Assembly (NCBI GenBank): GCA_051414805.1
Contig: CP166702.1
Coordinates: forward strand, 4,340,001-4,404,000
From: Xenophilus sp003671765
GTDB lineage: Bacteria > Pseudomonadota > Gammaproteobacteria > Burkholderiales > Burkholderiaceae_C
DNA: 64,000 nucleotides
Reading direction: 5' to 3'
Shown here: positions 52,218 through 61,152 of the stretch, piece after piece
Layout: each line of letters opens with the position of its first letter
Numbering within the stretch: the stretch's first letter is position 1
Made by a program: the position numbers and the translations under genes
The notes under the pieces: generated by a model
What the model was told of the DNA's origin: nothing
The model's database searches: none
Seen by the model: only the letters and a program-made list of their open reading frames with translations

Positions 52218-53216
52218 ATGGATTCCCGCAGTCTCGTCCCGGCCGATGTTGCCTTCCAGCTGCCCGTCGCGCAGCTGCGCAGCGTCTACCAGACCCACGA
52301 GGTGGAGCGCAAGCTGGCCAAGCTGCCCGAGCGCGAACACGAGCACCTGCGCACCACCTACGAGCGCATGCTCGAACGCGGGCCCGAGCGCTTCCAGGTC
52401 AAGCCCAGCGGCGTGCCGGACATGGCCTCGCTGTACGACGAACTGCCCAATTTCACCGATGCGCTGGACGACGTGCGCCGCCACGTCGCCCTGGCCCAGG
52501 ACTGCCGCGACGGCCTCGAGGTGACGCCCATGCTTCTGCTGGGCCCGCCGGGCATCGGCAAGACGCACTTCGCGCGCCGGCTGGCGGAGTTGCTGGGCAC
52601 CGGCATGTCGCTGGTGCCGATGAGTTCGATGACGGCCGGTTGGCTGCTCTCGGGCGCGTCCTCGCAATGGAAGGGGTCGCGGCCGGGCAAGGTCTTCGAG
52701 GCGCTGGTGGACGGCCAGTACGCCAACCCGGTGATCGTGGTGGACGAGATCGACAAGGCCAGCGCCGACGCGCAGTACGACCCGCTGGGCGCGCTCTATT
52801 CGCTGCTGGAACACGACACGGCGCACAGCTTCGTGGACGAGTTCGCCGAGGTGGCCATCGACGCCAGCCAGGTGATCTGGGTGAGCACGGCCAACGACGA
52901 GCGCTCGGTGCCCGAGCCGATCCTCAACCGCATGAACGTGTTCGAGGTGGAGGCGCCTTCCCTCGAGCAGGCGCGGCGGATCGCAGGCAAGCTGTACCGC
53001 TCGATCCGCGGCGAGCACGACTGGGGCCGCCATCTGTCGCCCGAGCCGACCGACGACGTGCTCGACGCCCTGGCGGCCCTGGCCCCGCGCGAGATGCGGC
53101 GTGCGCTGATGACCGGCTTCGGCAACGCCCGGCTGGCCAAGCGCGACACGGTCCGCATCGAGGACCTGCCGCGCAGCACGGCAAGCGCGCGCAGCCGCAT
53201 CGGCTTCGTGCAGTAG
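52218..53216 (+). CDS. Lon-like AAA+ ATPase without protease domain
   Basis: A 332-residue ATPase. Walker A GPPGIGKT is at 109-116, Walker B VIVVDEIDKA near 175-184, with sensor-1 STANDE and an arginine finger region; the AAA+ module resembles that of Lon. It has a helical N-terminus but no catalytic Ser-Lys protease domain, and no peptidase is encoded nearby. A GGAGG site supports the ATG. Role unknown: it may remodel a partner or substrate. Confidence 0.85.
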   Translation: MDSRSLVPADVAFQLPVAQLRSVYQTHEVERKLAKLPEREHEHLRTTYERMLERGPERFQVKPSGVPDMASLYDELPNFTDALDDVRRHVALAQDCRDGLEVTPMLLLGPPGIGKTHFARRLAELLGTGMSLVPMSSMTAGWLLSGASSQWKGSRPGKVFEALVDGQYANPVIVVDEIDKASADAQYDPLGALYSLLEHDTAHSFVDEFAEVAIDASQVIWVSTANDERSVPEPILNRMNVFEVEAPSLEQARRIAGKLYRSIRGEHDWGRHLSPEPTDDVLDALAALAPREMRRALMTGFGNARLAKRDTVRIEDLPRSTASARSRIGFVQ

Positions 53217-53270
53217 AGGGCGCTATCCTTCCGGGCATGCGCGGCCGATCGGGCCGCGCCGCCCGTACCG

Positions 53271-54584
53271 ATGCCCCTGACCCAAAGCCTGCTGATCATC
53301 GTCGTCCTCATCGCGACCAGCGCCTTCTTCTCGCTGGCCGAGATTTCGCTCGCGGCCTCGCGCCGCCTGCGGCTGCGCCAGATGGCGGACGAGGGCGAGG
53401 CGCGCGCCGAGAAGGTGCTGCGTTTCCAGGAACAGCCGGGGCGCTACTTCACCGTCGTGCAGATCGGCCTCAACGCCGTCGCCATCCTGGGCGGCGTGGT
53501 CGGCGAAGGCGCGCTCACGCCGTACTTCGCGCAGGCCTTCGAACTCGCCTTCAGCGTCGACACGGCACAGCGCCTGGCCTTCGCGGCGTCCTTCGTGAGC
53601 ATCATCGCGATCTTCCTGGTGTTCGCCGACCTCTTCCCCAAGCGCCTGGGCATGAACGAGCCCGAGCGCCTGGCGATCCGGCTGGCGCCGGCGATGCAGT
53701 TCTTCATCACGCTGCTGGGGCCCGTGGTGTGGCTCTTCATGCGCTGTACCGACCTGCTCTTCAAGCTGCTGGGCCTGCCCAGCCAGCGCGACGACAAGAT
53801 CACCTCGGCCGACATCCTGGCCATGACCGAGGCCGGCGCACAGGCCGGCGTGCTGGCGGTGCGCGAGCAGCAGGTGATCGCCAACGTGTTCGAGCTCGAC
53901 ACCCGCCTGGTCAGCAGCGTGATGACCAGCCGCGACCGCATCGTCTGGCTGCACAAGGACGACACCGAGACCGTGCTGCGCGCGCGCATCGTGGCCGAGC
54001 CCTTTTCGGCCTACCCGGTGTGCGAAGGCGACATCGACCACGTGCTGGGCTATGTCGATGCCAAGGACATGTTCCACCGCGTTCTGTCGGGCGAACCCTT
54101 GCATTTCGACAAGGGCCTGCCGCTGCACAAGGCGCTGGTGATCCCCGACCGCCTGACGCTGACCGAGGTGCTGGAGCAGTTCCGCCAGGCCGGCGAGGAC
54201 TTCGCGATCGTGGTCAACGAGTACAGCCTGGTGGTCGGCGTGATCACGCTCAACGACGTGATGAGCACGGTGATGGGCGACCTGGTGCCGCCATCGGACG
54301 AGGAGCCGCAGATCGTGCGGCGCGACGACAACTCCTGGCTGATCGACGGCGTGACGCCGATCCAGGACGTGCAGCGCGCGCTCGACATCGACGAGCTGCC
54401 GCATGCCGACGAGTACGAGACGCTGGCCGGCTTCCTGATGGTGATGCTGCGCCGCGTGCCCAAGCGCACCGACTGCGTCAGCTGGGGCGGCTTCACCTTC
54501 GAGGTGATGGACGTGGACAGCCACCGCATCGACCAGGTGATGGTCACGCGCGGCGGCCCCGCGACGGCCAAGGCGGCGGCCTGA
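53271..54584 (+). CDS. Hemolysin/CorC-type CBS-domain membrane protein
   Basis: A 437-residue protein: DUF21/CNNM membrane domain with three or four helices (1-200), a tandem CBS pair (about 210-340) and a C-terminal CorC_HlyC domain (about 350-430). The family is linked to Mg2+/Co2+ efflux or homeostasis; hemolysis is a historical name. It starts 54 bases after the AAA+ gene. Confidence 0.9.
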   Translation: MPLTQSLLIIVVLIATSAFFSLAEISLAASRRLRLRQMADEGEARAEKVLRFQEQPGRYFTVVQIGLNAVAILGGVVGEGALTPYFAQAFELAFSVDTAQRLAFAASFVSIIAIFLVFADLFPKRLGMNEPERLAIRLAPAMQFFITLLGPVVWLFMRCTDLLFKLLGLPSQRDDKITSADILAMTEAGAQAGVLAVREQQVIANVFELDTRLVSSVMTSRDRIVWLHKDDTETVLRARIVAEPFSAYPVCEGDIDHVLGYVDAKDMFHRVLSGEPLHFDKGLPLHKALVIPDRLTLTEVLEQFRQAGEDFAIVVNEYSLVVGVITLNDVMSTVMGDLVPPSDEEPQIVRRDDNSWLIDGVTPIQDVQRALDIDELPHADEYETLAGFLMVMLRRVPKRTDCVSWGGFTFEVMDVDSHRIDQVMVTRGGPATAKAAA

Positions 54585-54610
54585 GTTCTTGTCAGGGATT
54601 TGGGTCTGCA

Positions 54611-54647
54611 ACGCCCACGGGACGGGCGCCGGCAGCTATCGATTCAG
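54611..54647 (+). repeat. Two-stem repeat, truncated second stem
   Basis: CGCCC/GGGCG around ACGGGAC, then GCTAT followed by CGATTCAGG without the ATAGC partner. It lies between two convergent genes. Confidence 0.75.
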
Positions 54648-54654
54648 GAGCAGA

Positions 54655-55314
54655 TCAGGCCGGCGCCACCGCGGTCGGTGCACGGTCGTCGAAGACGTAG
54701 TTGCGCTGGTTGGCGAACACCGCATTGGGGTACGGCGCGCGGCCGCGGCTGCCGTTGTAGCGGCCCAGCGTCATGAACAGGTCGCCACGCTCGCGGTCGA
54801 GGTAGTGGCGCAGGATCACGCAGCCGAAGCGCAGGTTGGTCTGCATGTGGAACAGCTTGCCCGCGTCGCCGTCGCCGATCACGCGCGTCCAGAAGGGCAT
54901 CACCTGCATCAGCCCGCGCGCGCCGGCACTGGAGACGGCGAACTTGCGGAAGTTGCTCTCGACCTGGATCAGGCCGAGCACCATGCTCACTTCCAGCCCG
55001 GAGCGACGCGCCTCGTACCAGATGGTCTGCAGCAGCTCGATCCGCTCCTGCCGGTCGGGCACCTTGCGGCGGATCCGGTCGCCCATGGCGCCCAGCCAGC
55101 GCAGGTAGCGCAGGCGCGACTCCGTGTCGTTGAACTCCGGCACCGGCGGCGCCGTGTTGTGGATCGCGGCCGAGAGCGCGGTGCGCGCCGAGTCGATCAG
55201 CGGCTCCTCGATCTGCGCGCCGGCCCAGGCGGCGCCGGGCCAGGCCACTGCAGCGGGCGCGCCGGCCGCGGCCAGCAGCAGGCCCCGGCGCGACAGGCCC
55301 GGCGTCACGCCCAT
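54655..55314 (-). CDS. Lytic transglycosylase (Slt/MltE-type, SLT domain)
   Basis: A 219-residue exported enzyme. A twin-arginine-like start SRRGLLLAAAGAPAAVAWPG is followed by an SLT domain with the catalytic Glu in GLIQVESNFRKFA and GARGLMQVMP. It should cleave peptidoglycan glycan strands. It follows proS at a 58-base repeat that supplies its ribosome site. Confidence 0.88.
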   Translation of the reverse strand: MGVTPGLSRRGLLLAAAGAPAAVAWPGAAWAGAQIEEPLIDSARTALSAAIHNTAPPVPEFNDTESRLRYLRWLGAMGDRIRRKVPDRQERIELLQTIWYEARRSGLEVSMVLGLIQVESNFRKFAVSSAGARGLMQVMPFWTRVIGDGDAGKLFHMQTNLRFGCVILRHYLDRERGDLFMTLGRYNGSRGRAPYPNAVFANQRNYVFDDRAPTAVAPA

Positions 55315-55374
55315 CGGAGTACCTTCGGCTTTGCCTGCGGTGCGAGCCCCTTCGGAGCGGCCGGGCGGGGGCTC
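55315..55374 (-). repeat. 58-base stop-to-start repeat, copy 2
   Basis: Minus strand: begins in the proS TGA, GAGCCCC/GGGGCTC stem around a 17-base loop, ends with GAAGG 7 bases before the transglycosylase ATG. About 85 % identical to copy 1 at 26734-26793. Confidence 0.85.
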
Positions 55375-57118
55375 ATGCCGCCAGACGGCCTTTCAGGAAG
55401 GCGAAGGCCTCGGCCACGGGCACCTTCGTCGCTGCGGCGTCGCGGCGGTGCTGGTACTCGACCATGCCGTCCTTCAGGCCCTTGTCGCCGATCGTGAGGC
55501 GGTGCGGCACGCCGATCAGTTCCCAGTCGGCGAACATGGCACCGGGGCGCTCGTTGCGGTCGTCGAGGACCACGTCCACGCCGGCGGCCAGCAACTCGGC
55601 ATACAGGCGTTCGGCCTCGGCCTTGACGGCCTCGCTGCGGTCCATGCCGATCGGGCACAGCACGACGGTGAAGGGCGCGATGGCGTCGGGCCAGATGATG
55701 CCGCGCTCGTCATGGTTCTGCTCGATGGCGGCAGCCGGCAGGCGCGTGATGCCTATGCCGTAGCAGCCCATCTCCAGGAAGCGCGGCTTGCCGTCCTCCT
55801 CCAGGAAGGTGGCGTTCATGGCCTGGCTGTACTTGGTGCCGAGCACGAAGACGTGGCCCACCTCGATGCCGCGCTCGATGGCCAGGGCGCCCTTGCCGTC
55901 GGGCGAGGGATCGCCGGCGACGACGTTGCGCAGGTCGGCCACGAGTTCGGGTTCGGGCAGGTCGCGGCCCCAGTTGACGCCGGTCATGTGGAAGTCGATC
56001 TCGTTCGCGCCGCAGATCCAGTCGGCCATGACGGCCACCTCGCGGTCGGCCACCACCTTGACGGGCTGCTTCAGGTTCAGCGGACCGAGGTAGCCAGGCT
56101 TGCAGCCGAAGTGGGCCTCGATCTCGGCCAGCGTCGCGAAGCGGAAGCCAGCGTTCAGGCCCGGCAGCTTGCTGACCTTGATCTCGTTCATGTCGTGGTC
56201 GCCGCGCAGCAGCAGCAGCCAGACCTGGGCGCCCTTCACCTGGCCGGCCTCGTCAAGCACGTCGGTGGCCAGCACCAGCGACTTGACGGTGGTGGACAGG
56301 GGCACGCCCAGCAGTTCGGCGACCTCGGCGCAGGTGGCCTTTCCGGGCGTGGGCGTCTTCGTCAACGGCTTGGCGGCGGCCGGGCGCGGGCCGGCGGGCG
56401 CGAGCGCCTCGGCCTTCTCCATGTTGGCGGCGTAGTCGCTCTCGGGGCAGTAGACGATGGCGTCCTCGCCGGTGGCGGCGATGACCTGGAACTCTTCCGA
56501 CAGGTCGCCGCCGATGGCGCCGCTGTCGGCCGCCACGGCCCGGTAGCGCAGGCCGAAGCGGTCGAAGATGCGGCGGTAGGCGTCGGCCATTGCGCGGTAG
56601 CTGGCCTTGGCGCCGTCGAGGTTGCGGTCGAAGCTGTAGGCGTCCTTCATGATGAACTCGCGGCCGCGCATGAGGCCGAAGCGCGGGCGCCGCTCGTCGC
56701 GGAACTTGGTCTGGATCTGGTAGAAGTTGCGCGGCAGCTGCTTGTAGCTGCGGATCTCCTGGCGGGCGATGTCGGTCACCACCTCTTCGCTGGTAGGCTG
56801 CACGACGAAGTCGCGCTCGTGGCGGTCCTGGATGCGCAGCAGCTCGGGGCCCATCTTGTCGAAGCGGCCGCTCTCCTGCCACAGCTCGGCGGGCTGCACG
56901 ACGGGCATGGTCAGCTCCACGGCACCGGCCCGGTCCATCTCCTCGCGCACGATGGCCTCGACCTTGCGGATCACGCGCAGGCCCATGGGCATGTAGGTGT
57001 AGATGCCCGCGCCGAGCTTCTTGATCATGCCGGCCCGGGTCATCAGCCGGTGGCTGGCCACCTCGGCATCGGCCGGGGCTTCCTTGAGGGTGGAGACGAG
57101 GAATCGGGAGGCTTTCAT
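55373..57118 (-). CDS. proS: Prolyl-tRNA synthetase
   Basis: A 581-residue bacterial ProRS: class II core with motif 2 (FRDERRPRFGLMRGREF), the INS editing domain (about 225-385, removing mischarged alanine) and an anticodon domain (GVDVVLDDRNERPG). Charges tRNA-Pro, one of which is encoded at 62678. The start ATG at 57118 begins the conserved MKASRFLVSTLKEAP; there is no clear ribosome site. A hairpin lies in its leader. Confidence 0.96.
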   Translation of the reverse strand: MKASRFLVSTLKEAPADAEVASHRLMTRAGMIKKLGAGIYTYMPMGLRVIRKVEAIVREEMDRAGAVELTMPVVQPAELWQESGRFDKMGPELLRIQDRHERDFVVQPTSEEVVTDIARQEIRSYKQLPRNFYQIQTKFRDERRPRFGLMRGREFIMKDAYSFDRNLDGAKASYRAMADAYRRIFDRFGLRYRAVAADSGAIGGDLSEEFQVIAATGEDAIVYCPESDYAANMEKAEALAPAGPRPAAAKPLTKTPTPGKATCAEVAELLGVPLSTTVKSLVLATDVLDEAGQVKGAQVWLLLLRGDHDMNEIKVSKLPGLNAGFRFATLAEIEAHFGCKPGYLGPLNLKQPVKVVADREVAVMADWICGANEIDFHMTGVNWGRDLPEPELVADLRNVVAGDPSPDGKGALAIERGIEVGHVFVLGTKYSQAMNATFLEEDGKPRFLEMGCYGIGITRLPAAAIEQNHDERGIIWPDAIAPFTVVLCPIGMDRSEAVKAEAERLYAELLAAGVDVVLDDRNERPGAMFADWELIGVPHRLTIGDKGLKDGMVEYQHRRDAAATKVPVAEAFAFLKGRLAA

Positions 57119-57154
57119 CGGTGCGGCGGAGTCCGGAGCAAGGCGCAAATACAA

Positions 57155-57174
57155 AGGGCCGCATGCACGGCCCT
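57155..57174 (-). terminator. Possible attenuator hairpin in the proS leader
   Basis: AGGGCC/GGCCCT around 8 bases, followed on the minus strand by TTGTATTT, 37-56 bases before the proS ATG. Short stem; regulatory role is a guess. Confidence 0.35.
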
Positions 57175-57248
57175 GGCTGGTCGACGCGGGGTGCGCCCCC
57201 TCATGCATCTATGCATAATCGAACCAGTTCAAAAATTGGGGTTTGATT

Positions 57249-57932
57249 ATGCTTGACCGGGACGGCTTCAGGCCCAACGTCGGCATCGTCCTGCTCAACC
57301 AGAAGAACCAGGTTTTTTGGGGCAAGCGCATCCGCACCCATTCCTGGCAATTTCCGCAGGGCGGGATCGATCGGGGCGAGACACCCGAACAGGCCATGTT
57401 CAGGGAACTGCACGAGGAGGTCGGCCTCCTGCCCGAGCATGTCCGCATCGTCGCCCGCACGCGCGACTGGCTGCGCTACGAGGTGCCTGACCGCTTCATC
57501 CGCCGCGACGCCCGCGGCCACTACAAGGGCCAGAAACAGATCTGGTACCTGCTCCAGCTGGTGGGCCACGACTGGGACCTGAACCTGCGTGCCACCGACC
57601 ATCCCGAGTTCGACGCCTGGCGCTGGCACGACTACTGGGTCCCCCTGGACGTGGTGGTCGAGTTCAAGCGCGGCGTCTACGAGATGGCCCTGACCGAGCT
57701 GGCGCGCTTCCTGCCGCGACTGGACACGCGCAACCGCTTCCTGCGCAATGGCATGCGCGGCCGCGAGGCCGATCGCCACACCGCACCCATCGCCGGCGCC
57801 GAGCCGGCCTTCGAACTTCCGCCGGGGGCGACCTTCGACCCCGACCCCAACGCCCCGCCCTCTTCACATGCCGCATCGCCTTCCTCTTCTTCCCCGCCTT
57901 CCGCACCCGACGGGGTGCATGCGCCTCGCTAG
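57249..57932 (+). CDS. rppH: RNA pyrophosphohydrolase
   Basis: A 227-residue Nudix enzyme that removes pyrophosphate from 5' triphosphate RNA, starting decay. N-terminal MLDRDGFRPNVGIVLLN, SWQFPQGGID, and the Nudix box ending RELHEEVGL at 52-60 are diagnostic. A long C-terminal extension (about 165-227) is Pro/Ser rich and probably disordered. The last 14 bases overlap the next gene. Confidence 0.93.
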   Translation: MLDRDGFRPNVGIVLLNQKNQVFWGKRIRTHSWQFPQGGIDRGETPEQAMFRELHEEVGLLPEHVRIVARTRDWLRYEVPDRFIRRDARGHYKGQKQIWYLLQLVGHDWDLNLRATDHPEFDAWRWHDYWVPLDVVVEFKRGVYEMALTELARFLPRLDTRNRFLRNGMRGREADRHTAPIAGAEPAFELPPGATFDPDPNAPPSSHAASPSSSSPPSAPDGVHAPR

Positions 57933-58458
57933 CCTGGCGCTCGCGCTGGCCGCCGGGCTGGCGGCCGGGCCGGCCCTTGCCGAAGACCCGGTGCGCATCA
58001 TCGAGCGCGGTGGCGATCTGCATCACCGGGACTACGAGCCCGAGCAATGGAAGGAAACCGAGGCGCCGCCGCCACCGGCCTTCGACATGAAGCGGCTGGT
58101 GCCCCTGGCCATGCCGCCGTACATGAGCCTCAAGTTCGGCGTCGATCCGCAGACCATGACCGTCACGCCGGATGGCGTGGTGCGCTACGTGGTCGTTGCG
58201 TACCGCGAGGCCGGCAACGCGACCAATGCCTTCTACGAGGCCGTGCGCTGCTCCACCGACGAGTACAAGACTTACGCGCGCTACGCCGGCGACGGGTGGT
58301 CGCAGGTGGCGACCGCGGAGTGGAAGAAGATCGACGACCGCAACTCGATCTACACCTCGGAGCTCGCCAAGCAGTCGCTGTGCCGCGGACGGGCGCCCCG
58401 CGCCTCGGTATCGGACATGATCCGCGAGCTCAAGCGGCCCGAGGACTACCTGCGCTAG
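57919..58458 (+). CDS. CNP1-like secreted protein
   Basis: A 179-residue exported protein with a signal peptide ending GPALAED and a conserved body (LVPLAMPPYMSLKFGVDPQT, RYVVVAYREAGNATNAFYEAVRC) matching CNP1-like proteins of unknown function. The start overlaps the rppH end by 14 bases. Confidence 0.7.
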   Translation: MRLASLALALAAGLAAGPALAEDPVRIIERGGDLHHRDYEPEQWKETEAPPPPAFDMKRLVPLAMPPYMSLKFGVDPQTMTVTPDGVVRYVVVAYREAGNATNAFYEAVRCSTDEYKTYARYAGDGWSQVATAEWKKIDDRNSIYTSELAKQSLCRGRAPRASVSDMIRELKRPEDYLR

Positions 58459-58468
58459 CCGGCGGCGC

Positions 58469-59617
58469 TCAGCCTGCGGTGCGCGTGAGCACCAGGTTGT
58501 CGCGGTGGACCATCTCGGGCTCTGCCGCATAGCCCAGCAGGCGCTCGAACTCGGACGAGGGCTTGCGGCACAGCAGCCGCGCCTCGGCGCTCGAGTAGTT
58601 GGCCAGGCCGCGGGCCAGCTCGAGGCCCTGCGGATCGCGGATGGCGATCACGTCGCCGCGCGAGAAGTCGCCCTCCACCGCGGTCATGCCGATCGGCAGC
58701 AGGCTCTTGCCCTCGCCACGCACCTTGGCGGCCGCGCCCGCATCGACCGTGACCGAGCCGCGCATCTGCAGGTGGTCGGCCATCCAGCGCTTGCGGGCCT
58801 GGTGCTTGGCGGTCTGCGCGACCAGCAGCGTGCCGATGGATTCGCCCGCCGCCAGGCGCAGCAGCGCATCCGGCTCGCGGCCCCAGGCGATGACCGTCGA
58901 CGCGCCCGAAGCGGCGGCGCGCTTGGCGGCGAGGATCTTGGTGATCATGCCGCCGCGGCCGATGCTCGAACCCGCACCGCCGGCCATGGCCTCGAGCGCC
59001 GGGTCGCCGGCCTGGGCCTCGTGCACGAAGGTGGCCGCCGGGTCCTTGCGCGGGTCGGCGGTGTACAGGCCCTTCTGGTCCGTGAGGATCACCAGCGCAT
59101 CGGCCTCGACGAGGTTGGCCACCAGGGCACCCAGCGTGTCGTTGTCGCCGAACTTGATCTCGTCGTTGACGACCGTGTCGTTCTCGTTGATCACGGGCAG
59201 CACGCCCAGGCCCAGCAGGGTGAGCAGGGTCGAGCGGCCGTTGAGGTAGCGCTCGCGGTCCGCCAGGTCGGCGTGGGTGAGCAGCACCTGGGCGCTGCCC
59301 AGGCCGTTCTCGCGCAGCTTGGTCTCGTAGATCTGTGCCAGGCCCATCTGGCCCACGGCGGCGGCGGCCTGCAGCTCGTTGACTTCCTTGGGGCGGCTCG
59401 TCCAGCCCAGGCGCTTCATGCCCTCGGCGATGGCGCCGCTGGACACCATCACCACCTCGCGGCCGTCGCGCACCAGCGCCGCCAGCTGCCGGCACCATTC
59501 ACCGATGGCCTGCTCGTCGAGCCCGCGGCCTTCGTTGGTGACCAGGCTGGAGCCCACCTTGACCACGATGCGACGCGCATCGCGCAGGACGGTGGAGGTG
59601 AAGGAGTTCGAAGTCAT
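58469..59617 (-). CDS. proB: Glutamate 5-kinase
   Basis: A 382-residue ProB: amino-acid-kinase domain (VVKVGSSLVTNEGRGLD, SSGAIAEGMKRL, NENDTVVNDEIKFGDND) and a C-terminal PUA domain (about 290-375). It makes glutamyl-5-phosphate for proline synthesis and is normally feedback-inhibited by proline. It lies 63 bases after obgE on the same strand, a common arrangement. Confidence 0.96.
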   Translation of the reverse strand: MTSNSFTSTVLRDARRIVVKVGSSLVTNEGRGLDEQAIGEWCRQLAALVRDGREVVMVSSGAIAEGMKRLGWTSRPKEVNELQAAAAVGQMGLAQIYETKLRENGLGSAQVLLTHADLADRERYLNGRSTLLTLLGLGVLPVINENDTVVNDEIKFGDNDTLGALVANLVEADALVILTDQKGLYTADPRKDPAATFVHEAQAGDPALEAMAGGAGSSIGRGGMITKILAAKRAAASGASTVIAWGREPDALLRLAAGESIGTLLVAQTAKHQARKRWMADHLQMRGSVTVDAGAAAKVRGEGKSLLPIGMTAVEGDFSRGDVIAIRDPQGLELARGLANYSSAEARLLCRKPSSEFERLLGYAAEPEMVHRDNLVLTRTAG

Positions 59618-59628
59618 ACGGGCCGAAA

Positions 59629-59669
59629 ACGGGCGTGGATGGGGCGCGGATAGCTATCGATTCGATAGC
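59629..59669 (+). repeat. Two-stem intergenic repeat
   Basis: A decayed first stem and a perfect second stem, GCTAT/ATAGC around CGATTCG, between proB and obgE. Confidence 0.7.
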
Positions 59670-59680
59670 AAACGAATCGG

Positions 59681-60748
59681 CTACTCGGCCGAGGGCGTGA
59701 AGCGGGGATCGACCTCGGCGGGCGGCTGCTCGGCCTGCTGCTGCGTGCGCACCTGCTGGTAGACGGCCTGCACCAGCGGCTCGCAGCCCTCGCGCGTGAG
59801 GGCCGAGATCTCGAACACCGGTCCCTTGAAGCGCAGACGCTTCACGAAATCCTGGACGCGCGCCTCGCGCTCGTCGGCCGGCACCATGTCCAGCTTGTTG
59901 AGCACCAGCCAGCGCGGCTTCTTGTACAGCCCTTCGTCGTATTTCTTCAGTTCGCCCACGATCGCCTTGGCCTGCGCCACGGGATCGACGCTGTCGTCGA
60001 AGGGCGCCATGTCGATCACATGCAGCAGCAGGCGCGTGCGCTGCAGATGCCGCAGGAAGAGGTGGCCCAGGCCCGCACCTTCGGAGGCGCCTTCGATCAG
60101 CCCCGGCAGGTCGGCAACGACGAAGCTCTGCTCCGGCCCGACGCGCACCACGCCCAGGTTGGGGTGCAGGGTGGTGAAGGGATAGTCGGCGATGCGCGGC
60201 CGCGCGTTGGAGATCGCACTGATCAGCGTCGACTTGCCGGCGTTGGGCATGCCCAGCAGGCCGACGTCGGCCAGCACCTTGAGTTCGAGCTTGAGGCTCT
60301 TGCGTTCGCCGGGCCAGCCGGGCGTCTTCTGGCGCGGTGCCCGGTTGATGGAGGACTTGAAGCGCAGGTTGCCGAAGCCGCCGTCGCCGCCCTTGGCGAT
60401 GGTGATCACCTCCCCGGGCGTCAGCAGTTCGTACAACACCTCGCCGGTCTCGGCGTCGCTGATGATCGTGCCGACCGGCATGCGCAGGGTCACGTCCTGG
60501 CCGGCGGCACCGAACATGTCGGAGCCCATGCCGTGCTGGCCGCGCTTGGCCTCGTGGCGGCGCGAGAAGCGGAAGTCGACCAGCGTGTTCAGGTTGACGT
60601 CGGCCACGGCCAGCACGTGGCCGCCGCGCCCGCCGTCGCCGCCGTCGGGACCGCCGAACTCCTTGTACTTCTCATGCCGGAACGACACGCAGCCGTTGCC
60701 GCCGTCGCCGGCGGCGACATCGATGAAGGCTTCGTCGACGAACTTCAT
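59681..60748 (-). CDS. obgE: Obg/CgtA GTPase
   Basis: A 355-residue GTPase for 50S ribosome assembly and stringent control: Gly-rich Obg fold (1-158), then the G domain with G1 GMPNAGKST, G3 DLPGLIEGASEG and NKLD. The C-terminus is shorter and Glu/Pro-rich. Follows rpmA by 132 bases. Confidence 0.96.
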   Translation of the reverse strand: MKFVDEAFIDVAAGDGGNGCVSFRHEKYKEFGGPDGGDGGRGGHVLAVADVNLNTLVDFRFSRRHEAKRGQHGMGSDMFGAAGQDVTLRMPVGTIISDAETGEVLYELLTPGEVITIAKGGDGGFGNLRFKSSINRAPRQKTPGWPGERKSLKLELKVLADVGLLGMPNAGKSTLISAISNARPRIADYPFTTLHPNLGVVRVGPEQSFVVADLPGLIEGASEGAGLGHLFLRHLQRTRLLLHVIDMAPFDDSVDPVAQAKAIVGELKKYDEGLYKKPRWLVLNKLDMVPADEREARVQDFVKRLRFKGPVFEISALTREGCEPLVQAVYQQVRTQQQAEQPPAEVDPRFTPSAE

Positions 60749-60829
60749 GGGAGTGGGAGTTTACAAACGCGGCACCGTCGGCGCGGCTCGAGCAGGAAGA
60801 AGGTCACGCGTGCGTGACCCGGAAATGAC

Positions 60830-60853
60830 GAAGCCCCGACAGGGCGGGGCTTC
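60830..60853 (-). terminator. Hairpin after rpmA
   Basis: GAAGCCCCG/CGGGGCTTC around 6 bases, 28 bases past the rpmA stop, with a weak T-rich tail. A second hairpin GGTCACGC/GCGTGACC (60802-60819) follows. Confidence 0.65.
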
Positions 60854-60880
60854 GGAGGTGGGCTGGACTTCCGAGGAAGT

Positions 60881-61138
60881 TCAGACCGGGGTGACGCTGA
60901 CCGTGTGCTTGTTCAGCGCACCCTTGGTGCCGAAGGAGATGCGGCCATCGACCAGTGCGAACAGCGTGTGGTCCTTGCCGACGCCGACGTTCACGCCGGC
61001 GTGCATGCGGGTGCCGCGCTGGCGCACGATGATCGAACCGGCGCTGACGACCTGGCCGCCGAAGGCCTTCACGCCGAGCATCTTGGGCTTGGAATCGCGC
61101 CCGTTTCGCGTAGAGCCGCCGCCTTTTTTCTGTGCCAT
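60881..61138 (-). CDS. rpmA: Ribosomal protein L27
   Basis: An 85-residue L27 starting MAQKKGGGSTRNGRDS, with FGGQVVSAGSIIVRQRGT. Located near the peptidyl-transferase centre. Follows rplU by 14 bases. Confidence 0.97.
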   Translation of the reverse strand: MAQKKGGGSTRNGRDSKPKMLGVKAFGGQVVSAGSIIVRQRGTRMHAGVNVGVGKDHTLFALVDGRISFGTKGALNKHTVSVTPV

Positions 61139-61152
61139 GGTGTCTGCTCCAG

